The notes beneath the pieces are model-generated. The model saw nothing but the letters and a program-made list of their open reading frames with translations. It did no database searches and was not told the DNA's origin. A stretch of DNA of 64,000 nucleotides. Source: Nymphaea colorata (lineage: Eukaryota > Streptophyta > Magnoliopsida > Nymphaeales > Nymphaeaceae). The position numbers were made by a program, and so were the translations under genes. Shown piece by piece: positions 1 through 11,481 of the stretch (positions are counted from its first letter, which is position 1; the number at the start of each line of letters is the position of its first letter). The stretch lies in the NCBI RefSeq assembly GCF_008831285.2, contig NC_045139.1, positions 24,344,412 through 24,408,411 of the forward strand, given 5' to 3'.

Positions 1-312
1 TCACCACAAACCACTAATGAATGTAGTCAGCTCTTAAAGCAATCAGCTGGCAAAACTAACAGCATTCAGCTGGCAAAACTAACAGCGGCCTGATAATCAG
101 ATAATCTTTAAGAAACAGAGACAATAAACTGTTATGGCAGCAATTATACTTATGATACCAATATCACAAGAATCAAAGTCAGGAAAAGATGTAACACAAA
201 TTATATTTAATTGTTCAACAAACACTACTCTAAATGTTGCATGGAATTAATAAACATGAAAGCACTAGCCTCAAAAATATATAAACATGTTAAACCAGAT
301 GAATCAGTTTCT
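1..312. other. 3' flank of first MUSTANG-like gene
   Basis: Non-coding stretch downstream of the minus-strand gene ending at 313. The part next to the stop resembles the sequence just past the stop of the paralog at 15113 (shared blocks near 285-308 and 15090-15118), so it is probably 3' UTR carried along in the duplication. A 20+ base sequence (core cagctggcaaaactaacag) is present twice in tandem at about 43-88. No other gene seen. Confidence 0.5.
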
Positions 313-2577
313 TCACAATACAAGAGCCTTACATGTTTTTTTGTTGTGACCCGGCCCTTTGCATATACCACATAAAAAAGTTCTTTTGTCAAGGTCAATG
401 GGTTCAATTCGCCTTTTCTTAGGACGACCTGGTGTTCGATGGGCCTTAGGAAGCTCTACCTTCGGATATGAATCATCTACCATCTCAATATTTGAGATAG
501 AACTGATGGAATCCATATCAAGTACAGGGTTGATGGTTTCTGAATAAGTGAGTCTATAATGATCAGAAGTGAAGTACTTTTCACAAAAATCATAAGCATT
601 TCTACCAATGAAACTAAGTGAAGCAATAGCATGCCTACATGGTACACCTGTCAGCTTCCAGTTGAGGCACGTGCATTCTGACTTCTCAAGGTCAACTATG
701 TTACTATGTTCATCAACCACTTCGAACACTGAGGCAGAGGAGACTGAAACAGAAAGTAAAGAAGCACAATTTATCTCCTTGTGCAATTTTTCTTCTGCTC
801 TAGGTGTTAGACTTGTGTTCCACTTACTTGCATCCTCCAAACGTGCACAAATTAACTGTGCTATCTCAGAGCGTATGACTTCCATCAGTTTAAGAACTGG
901 GAAGTCACATGCTTTTGATATCCAGCCATCTATGAATTCTATAACATTTGAAGATAACTGGTTGTACCTCATTCCTTTGAAGAATAAATTTGCCCATAGT
1001 TCAGGTTGGAAACACATCACCCAAGTAGCTGCTTCAGGTGACACGGATCTCATGTTCTCAATGCAAGCAACAAATTCATCTTTTCTGCGTGCTCTCGCAG
1101 CAGAAAGAAATAGTTCCACCAACACATCTTTAACTTCTTTAGAAGATGTCCGCATTTCCTTCTTCAAACTTCTGGTCAAGTGGCGCAAGCAATAGGCATG
1201 CTCGCTATTTTCGAACACTTGTGACACAGCTTCCTTTAATCCATTAGACCTATCTGATACAAATGTTAACGGCATGGGAGATGACAATGCAGACCTCAAT
1301 TGAAGAAGGAACCAGTGCCAACTATCATAGTCTTCTTCTTCAACTACAGCAAAGGCAATTGGAAAGATTTCATCATTTCCATCTACTGAAGCAGCAACAA
1401 GTAGAACTCCCCCATACTTTGACTTCAGTGGGGTACGATCAAGGAAAACCAATGGCCGGCAACCACACTCAAACCCGCGAATACATGCATGAAATGATAC
1501 AAAAAGACGATGGAAACGATCTTCAGCTGTAGTAGACAATGCAGCAATGCTACCTGGATTGGTCTCAATCAGTTTTTCACAGTAACGTGGCAACTGTTTA
1601 TAAAAATCCACATCCTTGCCAAGAAGTTGCTCCCTTGCGGTCTCCATACCACGCCATGCTTGTTTATACTTCAGTTTCAAGCCGTAATCCCTATCAATGT
1701 CTTTGACGATATCTGACACTTTGTAATCTGGACTTTCATGAAGCTTCTTCTTTATCATATTTGCAATCCAGAACCTTGTTACATGTGGATGGCTCTGTGT
1801 TCCGATGACTCTGTCACATGTATGCACATCTTTAAAAACTTTAATCTTGATGACTTTTGTGGTTGAAACTCTAGAAGCATGTATCCTCCATGAACAACCC
1901 TCACCTTTGCATTTGGCAGTTACTGAGGTACGATTGTTCTTAACAAGTCTGTACCCGAAATTCTTTGCAATGGCATATTTACGTAGAGCTTCACGAAACT
2001 CATGCACATCCATGAACAACTGACCTACACCAGTAATTTCGTTGTCCCATAAAACACTCAATTTATTTGGCCTATCACAAGCGAGGGGTGTTGGGGTTGG
2101 CAACTCAACTATAGTGTTCGTAGGTATCCTGCATTAGAAGCGTGTAAGAAATATTAGCAACTCTGTCCAACAAACTAAACCAAATAGCAATTGATTCTGC
2201 ATGGGTAAGATAAAACACCTGCTTGGAGTGTTGTTGGTATCAGGAGCAGGGTTCAGGGGAACGATCCCCTTTGCCAAGACGTAGATCTCTGGCGAGGGAG
2301 TTTCGCGATTAATATCGACCATGCGTCTCAAATCCTTGGTGTTTGATATAGTGATAAGGGTTCGTCTGTTCGTCGGAAGAACATACTTAAACGACAATCC
2401 AGAGATATCTCCACCGTGCATCTCTGCAATCTCCGCCTTAAACTCTTCGAATGTCATTCCGCGGTCGACATCCGTGAGATGGGCTTCTCCACCAGTATAC
2501 GATATGGACCCATCCTTGTCGCTCACAAGCGAACCACCCAAATGGACCACACAAACCAGAGGTGTGTCGCTAGCCAT
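313..2577 (-). CDS. MUSTANG-type domesticated MULE transposase with PB1 domain (copy 1)
   Basis: Two coding exons on the minus strand, 2219-2577 and 313-2128, join across a 90-bp GT-AG intron (phase 2) to give 724 codons. Exon 1 encodes a PB1-like domain (about residues 1-105: VCVVHLGG start, FKAEIAEMHGG, ITISNTKDLRRMVD). Exon 2 carries a MuDR-type N-terminal domain (about 150-225), a MULE transposase core (about 330-520), a SWIM zinc finger with Cys605, Cys607, Cys617, His619, a basic GRPKKRR stretch that may be an NLS or AT-hook-like motif, and a C-terminal CCHC knuckle (Cys706, Cys709, His714, Cys719). Fusion of PB1 to a MULE transposase without terminal inverted repeats is the mark of MUSTANG family B, domesticated proteins of angiosperms thought to act in the nucleus; no precise activity is assigned here. 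Acidic candidates Asp350, Asp412 and Glu517 are kept, but the usual DGT is DRT and DRHKG is DRSNG. The frame is fully open, unlike nearby transposons, which implies selection. Confidence 0.9.
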
Positions 2578-3089
2578 GGGAACTAGAAGCTATCTAAAAT
2601 CGAGTTGCTGAAAAACGAGAATCATGGAAACTCAAATTCACAAAGAGGCGTAAGAAATACTCAGACATACACACAAAAATTTAATGTATCCACCGAAAAC
2701 AGGCCAACTATCACTGTTTCCCGTAAAGCACAAGCGAATTTACAGGGAAAATTAGTGGGTGCTCATCAAATTTCAACATTTCCACATTTGGACAAATTCG
2801 CAAATGCAGAGAGCTTCTTCCGGCCATCTTTTTGAGCGATTAAGCAAAGGGCGTTCGCAAACGTACCAACAAACGATTAAAAGATACAATTGAAAGAAAA
2901 AAAGGGGATTACTAATACATATCATACATAATCTAGGCTTCCTTAAATCCGCATTCTAAAATAATAAACAATTTGATGAGATATCATACCAGAAATGAAG
3001 AAATTTTCGAAGATGTGAGACCATTGACGGCTGCGAAATCACACCACGATCGATTCAGGTTGCAGAAACCCTAACCCTAACCCTAGCGC

Positions 3090-3151
<62 letters not shown>

Positions 3152-3180
3152 TCTTTTTGGAAATTTCCCGACTCAGACCC
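2578..3180 (-). promoter_or_regulatory. 5' leader/promoter of MUSTANG copy 1: telo-box and CT tract
   Basis: About 490-520 bp upstream of the start codon are three telomere-like repeats (AAACCCTAA type, 3066-3086) followed by a short CA run and a (GA)n tract at 3100-3150 that reads (CT)n on the gene strand. Telo-boxes beside CT-rich tracts are common near transcription starts of plant genes. The same arrangement lies upstream of the paralog at 17910-17957. The DNA between 2600 and 3050 is probably 5' UTR, possibly with a leader intron; I could not place its ends. Confidence 0.55.
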
Positions 3181-4430
3181 ATCTTTTGCCTCACGTTTTA
3201 TTGTCAGGTACGGATGTTTCATAAATCTCAAAAGGAATCCTAATAATTTTAAAAAAATGACAAATAAAGCCTCGCAGAGGGAACTCGCCCGTTAAGTCCT
3301 CTAATTATGGGCTGGAAATGACCAAAATGCTGATTTTGTTAAAGGAAAAATCATGCTTCCTCTGAGGACAAAAATGGAAAAAGGCGCCCCCCAATAAAAG
3401 GTGGCAACATGTTTTGCCATGTTAGCTGCATAACATGGAAAGCGTACCTTCCAGGCTTAGGCGGACCAGGTTAATATTATGGTCTTGAACAAAGAAACCA
3501 TGTTTTTTTGGGTTCAAATGACCAAATCAGCTTATATATTAAATAGAAGATCATCTTTCTATAAAAGCAAAAGTAAAATTCCAAAAAAAAAAAAAAATCA
3601 TATAGAGTCACTAAATATACCCCTTTAGTAAAACTTAGGAAGAGGTCTTTACACATTATCTTACTATCTCATGCATCTAATAAAAAAACTTAGTTAAACT
3701 CATTGAACATTTAAAAAAATATTTTATGAATATATGCATCATACTTTTTAGAGCATATGCATGAAATGGTAACCTACTCTCTCGAAGTGTGTTGGTATTC
3801 CAAAATGAGTTAGGATACCCTCACCCAAATATAAATTTCACCTCAGTGTGTAGAAAAATAGTACTCATGATAATTAAAAATAGCTGCATAGCATCCATGA
3901 GAATTAAATTAGAAATGTGCTTTTAATACACTACTAGTTTATTGATACAATTTAAGGGCATGGAAATGTTAAATGAAGATATAGAGAACATCTTGAAAGG
4001 TATATGCTCTTGAACTTTTTGTCCAATACAATAATGAGATTACTTAATGATATAACTTGCTAATAAGTCATAAGTAAGGCCATGGCATGTCACTGTATTT
4101 GGGGCAAGAAATGATAAAAACAGCTTTGATGGTAAACCTGAAGACCACTCCCTTTGAGGGCAAAAACAAGATTTAAAAAATGAGTTAAAAATATTCCCCA
4201 ATCAAGGCCCTTAACAAAAGTTATAAGGCGGGCCCGACCATGTATTATGGGCAGAAAATGACCAAAATACCCCCACCAGTTAAATGGAAGACCTCTCCTC
4301 TTATAAGGGCAAAAGTAACATTTGAGAAATTTCATCCAATACAATTACCAAAATGCCCTTATAATAAAATGTGAAAGCATGTTAACCGCATAACATGGAA
4401 GGTGCCTTCATGTTAACCACCTAATGTGGA
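3181..4430. repeat. Intergenic DNA with a diverged direct repeat
   Basis: No gene seen. Segments at about 3299-3460 and 4240-4420 are diverged copies of one sequence in the same orientation. Both start with a 'tgggc..gaaatgaccaaaat' block and end with a 'catgtta..gcataacatggaa' block. The DNA between is AT-rich and unremarkable. The repeat looks like the remains of a duplicated mobile element, but no terminal structure was found. Confidence 0.45.
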
Positions 4431-4934
4431 AACCGATCTTTTTTCATTTATTTCGAGACCAGTGGAGCTAGACTCGTTGCCACTCAGCGATGCCAGCAAC
4501 TTCTGCTTCCAGTCTCCATTGTCAGCTAGAATTAGAATCTCCCTGAGAAGTGACACCTCCTCTTGTAGAAGGACCCAGTTTTCAGCAATACTCCAATTAG
4601 CTTGCTCCCACAGAGTATCTCCAAAAATTGTTAAGGCCCATTTTTCGTTTTAACTGAACTTGCATCCACCCTTTCTTACACCGTGAAGTAATATGAATGT
4701 TAACACATATGTTGCGGCGCCATTTCTATCCACCATACAAAACGCCCATTCTCAACCAATTGCTAACAGCCGCCTGATCAGTGGGACACCATTGCCTGTT
4801 TAAGCGCACTTCCACACAAGCTTTCCAAGATGACCAAGTGTCATGCTTGCTAGAGTGTCTTACTTCATGCTTTTTACTGTTTCTCACCTTCCACAAAAAC
4901 CAAACAATAACATGGAAGACATTCTTCTCGCAGT
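4431..4934 (-). pseudogene. 3' part of a LINE, separated by copia insertion
   Basis: Minus-strand remnant of a plant L1-type LINE. Immediately left of the copia element the minus strand reads FHVIVWFLWKVRNSKKH, like the WxxWxxRN region downstream of the zf-RVT domain in plant LINE ORF2 proteins. The segment at 9915-11481 supplies the preceding part, and the reading frame runs on if the copia element and one copy of the TCTGT duplication are ignored. Beyond about 4700 the match is weak, although a stop-poor frame (4440-4650, minus) suggests that LINE-derived sequence may reach about 4430. No poly(A) tail was identified. Confidence 0.55.
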
Positions 4935-4939
4935 TCTGT

Positions 4940-5234
4940 TGTGAAATTCCTTCATGGAGAACGTGAGAGAAGAGAGAGACGGGCAGGAATGGCGAGTTGA
5001 ATGCTTTCCCCTTTCATTAAATGGTAATAAATATACAAAGGATTTACAACGTTTAGTTTTCAACGGTAGGGAAAAGAAGCCTAATTAGGGAGTGCTAAAC
5101 AAGGAAGGGAAGAAGGAGACGTGTTGTCTTGAACATTGGAAAATCTAGTCGTTTGGAGTATGCCACTTCTTGGTTCAACGTTCAAGACAACACAACAAAG
5201 CTTTACAATTTTCAATTTTATACTAAATTTAACA
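4940..5234 (-). repeat. 3' LTR of copia element (full-length, 295 bp)
   Basis: Direct repeat of 9716-9914. It keeps about 96 bp (roughly 5067-5162) that the other LTR has lost, including one arm of a perfect 14-bp inverted repeat (5121-5134 with 5180-5193). Outside that gap the copies differ at about seven positions by eye. Confidence 0.92.
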
Positions 5235-5246
5235 TTCTCCCTCAAA
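5235..5246 (-). other. Polypurine tract of copia element
   Basis: On the element strand, a TTTGAGGGAGAA purine run directly abuts the 3' LTR, the position expected for the plus-strand primer of an LTR retrotransposon. A very similar run abuts the LTR of the element in intron 7 of the helicase gene (about 24336-24347). Confidence 0.7.
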
Positions 5247-5388
5247 CTGGTGTGTAAAGATTTGTGACACCCAGTTTGCATAAAAGATTATTAAAACCTT
5301 CTTTCCCAAGCGCCTTAGTAAATAAATCTGCTATCTGATCTTTGCTTCGAATATAGCATGTTCGTATTATCCCTTGAAGCAGTTTCTC

Positions 5389-6939
5389 TCATACAACATG
5401 ACAGTCAAGTTCGATGTGTTTTGTCCGTTTATGAAACACTGGATTCGCAGCAATGTGTAATGCAGCTTGATTGTCACAGTATACTGTTACAGGCGATATT
5501 TGATTGAAACCCATGTCATGTAATAGATATCTTAACCATGTAATCTCACATACTAGATTTGCCATGGATCTGTATTCCGCTTCTGCAGATGATCTGGATA
5601 CCATGTTTTGTTTCTTTGTCTTTCAAGATATAGGTACTGATCCAAGAAAAACACAATAACCGGTGACAGAACGTCGTGTTTGTTGACACGCGGCCCAATC
5701 TGAATCGCAAAAAGCACTTAATTGCATATTGTTTTCTTTGTTCATAAGAATGCCTTGGCCAGGATGCTTTTTGAGGTAGCGAATGACACAAAATGCTGCT
5801 TGTAGATGTGGTAGTCTGGGTTGCTGCATGAATCGGCTTAACACATGTGCAACATATTGTATGTCTGGCTGAGTAATGCTCAAATATATTTGCCTCCCAA
5901 CAAGTCGACGGTATTGAGTCAGATCCTTAATGAATTCTCCTTGTTTGATCTCTAAATTATGCTTTTGTTCCATAAGAGTATCGGCCGGTTTTGCTCCCAA
6001 AAGACCTACTTCATGAATTATGTTAGTTGCATATTTTTGTTGGGAAATATATATACCTTTGGCTGAGCAAGCAATTTCAATTCCTAGAAAATATTTAGGT
6101 TTGCCCAAATCTTTCATGTGAAATTTTTTGCATAAGAAAATTTTGAAATTGTCAACTGCCTTTTCTGTGTTGCCCGCAATTAATAAATCATCAACATATA
6201 TTAAGATAGCAATAAAAATTTTACTGCTTCTAAATGTGAATAATGTATGATCAGCTTTGGATTGCGTGAACTCGTATTCTTCAAGAGAAGTTGAGAGCTT
6301 GTAAAACCAATTTCTTGGGGATTGTTTCAATCTATAAAGAGATTTGTGCAATTTACACACCTCATTCTCCCCCTGTTTTGCATATCCTTGTGGCATTTGC
6401 ATATATACTTCTTCAAGCAAGTCTCCATGCAAGAATGCATTATTAACATCCATTTGGCACATGATCCAATCTTGATTAGCTGCAATGGTGAGAAAGGTAT
6501 GTACCATTACCATCTTTGCAACTGGTGCAAAAGTTTCGTTGAAGTCTAACCCCTCTTGTTGAGAGTATCCTTTAGCTACCAAACGAGTTTTATATCGTTC
6601 AATAGATCCATCCGATCTCAACTTGATTTTGTAGACCCATTTGCTCCCAATTGGTTTTACTCCTTTTGGAAGCGTCGTAATGGTCCAAGTTTTATTCTCT
6701 TGAAGTGCACGAATTTTGCAATCCATGGCATCTTGCCATTCCTTGTACTGCACAGCTTTTTCATACTTTTGAGGCTCAGATTTAAACATAAGAGAGGTGA
6801 GAAACGCAAAATGTTTATTAGAAAAATGTTGAAAAGAGATAAACTTGTTCAACTCATACTTTGTTCCTTGTTTACGACCTGACATGAGAGGGCTATTGGT
6901 TGAAGGTGAGGCGAAGATTGTATAAAAGTAGTCATTCAA
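5389..6939 (-). pseudogene. copia reverse transcriptase and RNase H (broken)
   Basis: A long open segment (5623-6939) contains the RVT_2 domain: WQDAMDCKIRALQENKTW entry motif, DVNNAFLHGDL, and the catalytic YVDDLLIAG box. RNase H continues in another frame at 5389-5604 (SRSSAEAEYRSM, YCDNQAALHIAANP, KRTKHIELDCH), so a frameshift lies near 5600-5625. This is the best preserved part of the element and matches plant copia pol. Confidence 0.9.
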
Positions 6940-7353
6940 CCAAGTTGTGGGCTTTTTGACCCGAGCGGATCTCCTAATGGATCCGAAAGTCTAATTTGGA
7001 TCAAGAGAAGGGTTTGGCTCGTTGGAATCTAAGGATACAATGAAGTCTTCTTGTTGTCTAATGGATCCGGGTGTTGGATTTGGATCTAGATCAAAAGACG
7101 GGTTGGAAGTGGTGGGGTAAAGTAGGTTCTTCTAGATGTTCTCTATCAAGATTCAAAGGTTCTTCGATCTCTAAGTGGGTTGTATCTAGTGGTGTGCTAA
7201 GAAACGTTCCATTGGCATCTTCTTGATAGTTAACTTCATCATGATTGTAAGGTATGGGTAAAACAATATTATTTTTGTCATTCTTCTTGTTTTGGAAAGG
7301 AAAAACATGTTCGTAAAACACAACGTCTCGACTAGAAAACACTTTGTGAGTTT

Positions 7354-8424
7354 CTATATGTATGCTTTTTGCCCCTCAGGATATCTAATAAATATGCATT
7401 TGGATGCTCGAGGCTCGAATTTATCCTTTTTGTGACTGGTGTTAGTGGCGTAGCATAGCGACCCAAAAATTTTCAAGTGTTTAATATTGAGTTTTTTCTT
7501 AAACAATATTTCAAAATGAGTTTTTCCATCAAGTTTTAAAGAGGGGATACGATTTATCAAATAGGCAGCGGTTAAAATGCATTCCCCCCAAAAACGTATA
7601 GGAAGGTTCGATTCAAATTGAAGAGCCCTAGCAACCTCGATGAAGTGTCTATATTTACGCTCTACTACACCGTTTTGTTGTGGTGTAGCAACACAACTAT
7701 GTTGATGGGTAGTCCCTTGATTTTGTAAAAATTCTTTCATTTCGAGTGAGAAAAACTCAGTCTCATTATCTGATCGTAATGATTTAATTTGGCAATTAAA
7801 TTGGGTTTTGATTAAGGCGAAAAAAATTTTCATGACATGGAGCGCTTCAAACTTATGCCTCATTAAGAAAATCCATGTGGCATGGGAAAAGTCATCTACA
7901 ATACTAAGAAAATAGTAGGCACCAGAAATAGTGGATTAGGAATAAGGGCCTCAAATATCACAATGAATCAAATCAAAAGGATGAGTTGTAGAAATATCAC
8001 TCAAATCGAACTTAAGTTGTGTCTGTTTTGCATGATGGCACACATCACACATATGATCATTTTTCAAAACAAGACTCAAATCTAAATTTTTGTTCACTAA
8101 TTTCAGACAATAAGATGAAATATGACATAATCTCTTATGCCAAAGTTCATGCGAAGAAATGGAAAAATAGGTGTAAGCACACGTTGGTTCTTGTTGGAGA
8201 ACATAAAGACGGCCTTTCACCTCACCCCGACCAATCGTCATCTTCGATGCCAGGTCCTGGACAACACAATGATCAGAAAAAAAATTTACATAACACTTTA
8301 AATTTCTAGTAAGTTCACTAACAGAAAGCAAATTGACTTTAAATGATGGTATGCATAACACATTGTCCATTTCAAAAGACGACATAGATATCTTGCCCAT
8401 TTGATGATAGAAGAGTTCTCCCAT
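7354..8424 (-). pseudogene. copia integrase (GAG-pre-integrase plus core), broken
   Basis: The segment at 7951-8424 carries the HHCC zinc-binding region (LWHKRLCHIS ... CDVCHHAKQ) and ends at a stop just after the first catalytic Asp motif (HCDI). The core resumes at 7354-7863 with RSDN and NGVVERK, which hold the second Asp and the Glu. The region at 7091-7342 is a degraded linker towards RT (VVFYEHVFPF motif). Confidence 0.87.
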
Positions 8425-8960
8425 TTGGTAATGTCACAGGTACATTACACGTTTTTAACTCATGGAGTGCATGTGGATTAGAGCATATATGTCGACTGAC
8501 TCCCGAATCAATAATCCAACTAAGAGAATGTAAATTAGTTGAGTCATTGTTACCTGTGTAAGCTATATTACCTGCAAAATTGATGTTGGCCAGCTGATCC
8601 TTCACCAAAGATAGAAGTCTGTGATATTGTTCAATGGTGAAGGCTGGTGCAATGCTCCTAGTATAGTGTCCTCCACTGTCTTGACCAAAGACGTCGTTAG
8701 AAAAGCTGGGTTTCAGATCTGGTTTGGTCTGGTTTTGACTGACGTTGCCTGCAATATTTTGCTTAAAGCTGTGATCATAAAGACGGTGGCCTGGTGGGTA
8801 CCCAATCAACTTGAAGCATTTCTCTTTAATGTGTCCAACACCTTGGCAAAAACTGCAGATTGGTCCGGTTTGTCGTCCTCCTTTGTTTCTTTGGAAACCA
8901 GCACCATTCTCTCATTGGAACCTCTTTTCTTGATTGATTTTCATGATAGTTGGGGCAGCG
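8372..8960 (-). pseudogene. copia zinc knuckle and aspartic protease, broken
   Basis: The minus strand around 8800-8860 reads a CCHC knuckle (CSFCQGVGHIKEKC). The frame at 8372-8809 carries the protease signature WIIDSGVSRHICSN, in which Asp-Ser-Gly is the catalytic triplet. Further frames upstream are disrupted. Confidence 0.85.
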
Positions 8961-9025
8961 GTTCCTTCATTTGTAGAGCTTGAAAAACGTGCTTCCCGTT
9001 GCTTTTCTTCTTGTAATGCCATAGT

Positions 9026-9702
9026 CTAGACTTTATTGATATTTGGGAGAGGGTCAATAAGTAGAATCTGCCCTCTAATGGAATTGTATGAGTCATTTAG
9101 ACCCATAAGAAATTGCATGACACACTCTCTTTGGATTTGATCCGAATATACCTTCATGGCACCACAAGAACAAATAAGGATGAGAGAGTAGGAACCAAGT
9201 TCATCCCAAAGAGTTTTTAGTTTAGTATAATATGACGCAATGGGCATAGTATCTTGTTGTAGACGGCATACGGAACTTTGGATTTGAAAAATCTGGGGAG
9301 CAAGACTTTGTGTGAAGCGCTCTTTAAATCTTGCCAGACTTCTCTAGCATTAGTCGAGTATATGATGCTTGCTAAAATATCCTTAGTGACAGAATTCAAG
9401 ATCCAAGACAATAACCCACATACGATGGTTAGGATCACTTTTGTTTGGTTCTATAACTGAACCATCTATGAAGCCGATCTTATTTTTTGCTGAGAGAGCA
9501 TTACCATGGCTTTACTCCATGTTCCATAATTTTCTCCATTAAAACTTTGAGACACCAAAGCATTTTCAGGACTATCGGAATGATGAATATAAAAGGGATC
9601 AGATAACACCTGGATATCGGCATCATTGATGTTGAGATCTCCATTATCACCCGAACAGCCATTGTTGATCTCCATATGTGCACTTTCTGCCATTAAATTC
9701 AA
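9026..9702 (-). pseudogene. copia gag remnants
   Basis: Three minus-strand frames (9466-9702, 9217-9438, 9026-9247) together resemble plant copia gag: N-terminal FNGENYGTWSKAMVMLS, ATNAREVWQDL-like segment, then YYTKLKTLWDELGSY. Frameshifts separate the pieces. The first piece starts near the primer-binding site, as expected. Confidence 0.83.
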
Positions 9703-9703
9703 T

Positions 9704-9715
9704 GCTCTGATACCA
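9704..9715 (-). other. Primer-binding site (initiator tRNA-Met type)
   Basis: The element strand reads TGGTATCAGAGC immediately inside the 5' LTR. This is the standard primer-binding site complementary to the 3' end of plant initiator tRNA-Met. Confidence 0.88.
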
Positions 9716-9914
9716 TGTGAAATTCTTTCATGGAGAACATGAGAGAAGAGAGAGACGGGCAGAAATGGCGAGTTGAATGCTTTCTCCTTTCATTAAATGG
9801 TAATAAATATACAAAGGATTTACAACGTTTAGTTTTCAAATGCGACTTCTTGGTTCAACGTTCAAGACAGCACAACAAAGCTTTACAATTTTCAATTTTA
9901 TACTAAATTTAGCA
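9716..9914 (-). repeat. 5' LTR of copia element (internally deleted, 199 bp)
   Basis: Second copy of the LTR at 4940-5234, with the same terminal bases. It lacks about 96 internal bp, including one arm of the LTR hairpin. The deletion may have destroyed part of the promoter or R region. Confidence 0.92.
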
Positions 9915-11481
9915 TCTGTAAAGCTTTGTGTCTGAACCATCTGCCATGCCACCAGATGAGATTTTGTTTAACATCTCCCACCATCATCCCTCCTTGCCCA
10001 AATTTGTTCAAGACAATTTGCTAAATTGCTTTAGTTTTTCCAAAACGGAAGAAAAGGAGCTCTTCAGTGTCCTCCTCCTCCTTCCTTCCCACACAAATAG
10101 CAACGAGAGGCCAACTGGACGCTTTACCCGGCTGTCAAGCCTCCCTTCAACCACCACATAGACTGTCCACGACGCCCTCGGAGGGGCTCCTCTATGCCAG
10201 ACGAAAGCTCTCCACGACTCCTCTGTCCTATTCTTGTGAATATCGTCCCACAGACGCCATTGAGGAATTCCTTCCCACCCACCACCGTTAAGCTGGAGAT
10301 CATCCGCTCCAAAAACCACAGAAGTTTGGAAACTCAACCAAAATGCGAAGTGGCTCACAAACATACCTTGCTCCGAAATTAGCTCTTTGAAAGAGCAAGC
10401 TAACGTGCTTTCAATCAGAGGAAGAAGGCTGCCAGGGACCTGCTTCACCATCACCAACGGCTGGCCCATCCAGTTATGTTTCCAGAAGTTGGCCTTCTCC
10501 CCCAACTTAACCACCCAAAAGATAGCACTCCTGATGACATTCCAGGCTTTGACTTTGCATTTCCACCCTGCAGATCCCTTCTTCCCCAAATTATAATCCC
10601 ACATACTACTGATGGTGAGATAGACGATCCCTAACTAACTCCTCCCACAACGAGTTGCCACTTAGAGCCTTCGCGGCAAGGATAGCCAAATTCGCTACGT
10701 TGACATCGCGAAACCTCCTCAACCCAACTCCTCCCTTCGAGAGGGGAGCATAGAGCTTCTCCCACCCAATCAAGTGGAGAAACTTGCGGTCCTCTCCGTT
10801 AACCCACAAAAAACTGATGCACACCGACTGCAGCCTTTTGCAAGTGTTTGGCGGAATCCACATGCATAGGCTCCGATAGGACGGCAGGGCAGAAAGAACA
10901 TGCCTGAAAAGGCACAACCTTCCCGCCTAGGCCAGAAGCCGCTGCTTCCAAATCGTTAAGTTTATGATCTACCTTAACCATAAGGACTGAACATTGCGCT
11001 TCCTAAAAGTCCCCCACTTGCAACAGGACCCCAAGGTAATAGACTGGCAGCACAGCACGGCTCCAGCCAGTCTCACGCTCAATGACTGCCATCTTCACCT
11101 CCGACACATTGAAGAACAGGATGCAAGTCTTATCTGGATTAACACAGATCCCCAGTCCATGTTCAAGTTCACGCAAACACCTGCAAAGAAACTTGAAGCT
11201 CCTCACTTGACCTGCAACAAAAAGGAGAACGCCATCCATAGACGAACAGATCAGCCATTTCTTACTGATAACCGGGACACGAATTTTCTTAGCCAAGACT
11301 TAAGCCTCCAACTCCGCGAAACAATCTTCATGAGGATCAGAAACACATACGGGGACTCAAGGGATCTCCTTGCCTCAATCCTTTCTTTGGGCGGAACCAA
11401 GCACCTTCGCTCCCATTGATCAGAATGGCAGAAGAGACCGTGGACACCAGCATCATAAACCACCCAGTCTATTTCGGGCAA
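9915..11481 (-). pseudogene. LINE (non-LTR) reverse transcriptase, C-terminal half
   Basis: Minus-strand frames show an L1-type RT tail: a degraded QGDPLSPYLF-like block (about 11300-11390), then GVLLFVAGQ where the YADD catalytic motif is expected, LGICVNPDKTCILFF (11003-11296), the KLYAPLSKGGVGLRRFRDVN motif (10606-10917) and a zf-RVT region (10008-10604: FVWHRGAPPRASW). Frames change several times and the YADD box is damaged, so it is inactive. The 5' half and ORF1 are missing. A copia element interrupts it at 9914; the remainder lies at 4431-4934. Confidence 0.85.

Larger units (their letters stand above)
4940..9914 (-). mobile_element. Ty1/copia LTR retrotransposon, complete ends, decayed coding
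   Basis: Ends start TGTGAAATTC and finish TAACA/TAGCA, flanked by a perfect 5-bp target duplication TCTGT (4935-4939 and 9915-9919). In minus orientation the order is 5' LTR (9716-9914), initiator-Met primer-binding site (9704-9715), gag, protease, integrase, RT, RNase H, polypurine tract (about 5235-5246) and 3' LTR (4940-5234). This protease-integrase-RT-RNase H order defines Ty1/copia. Frameshifts and stops break the polyprotein, so the element is non-autonomous. It sits inside an older LINE, between the two MUSTANG paralogs. Confidence 0.93.

Noticed and set aside
608-2023. Plus-strand open frames over the first MUSTANG gene
   Set aside because: Antisense shadows of the minus-strand coding exon; no domain and no independent splice structure.
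3066-3086. Interstitial telomere from chromosome fusion
   Set aside because: Only three repeat units, and the second paralog has the same short motif at its promoter; a telo-box regulatory motif explains it better.
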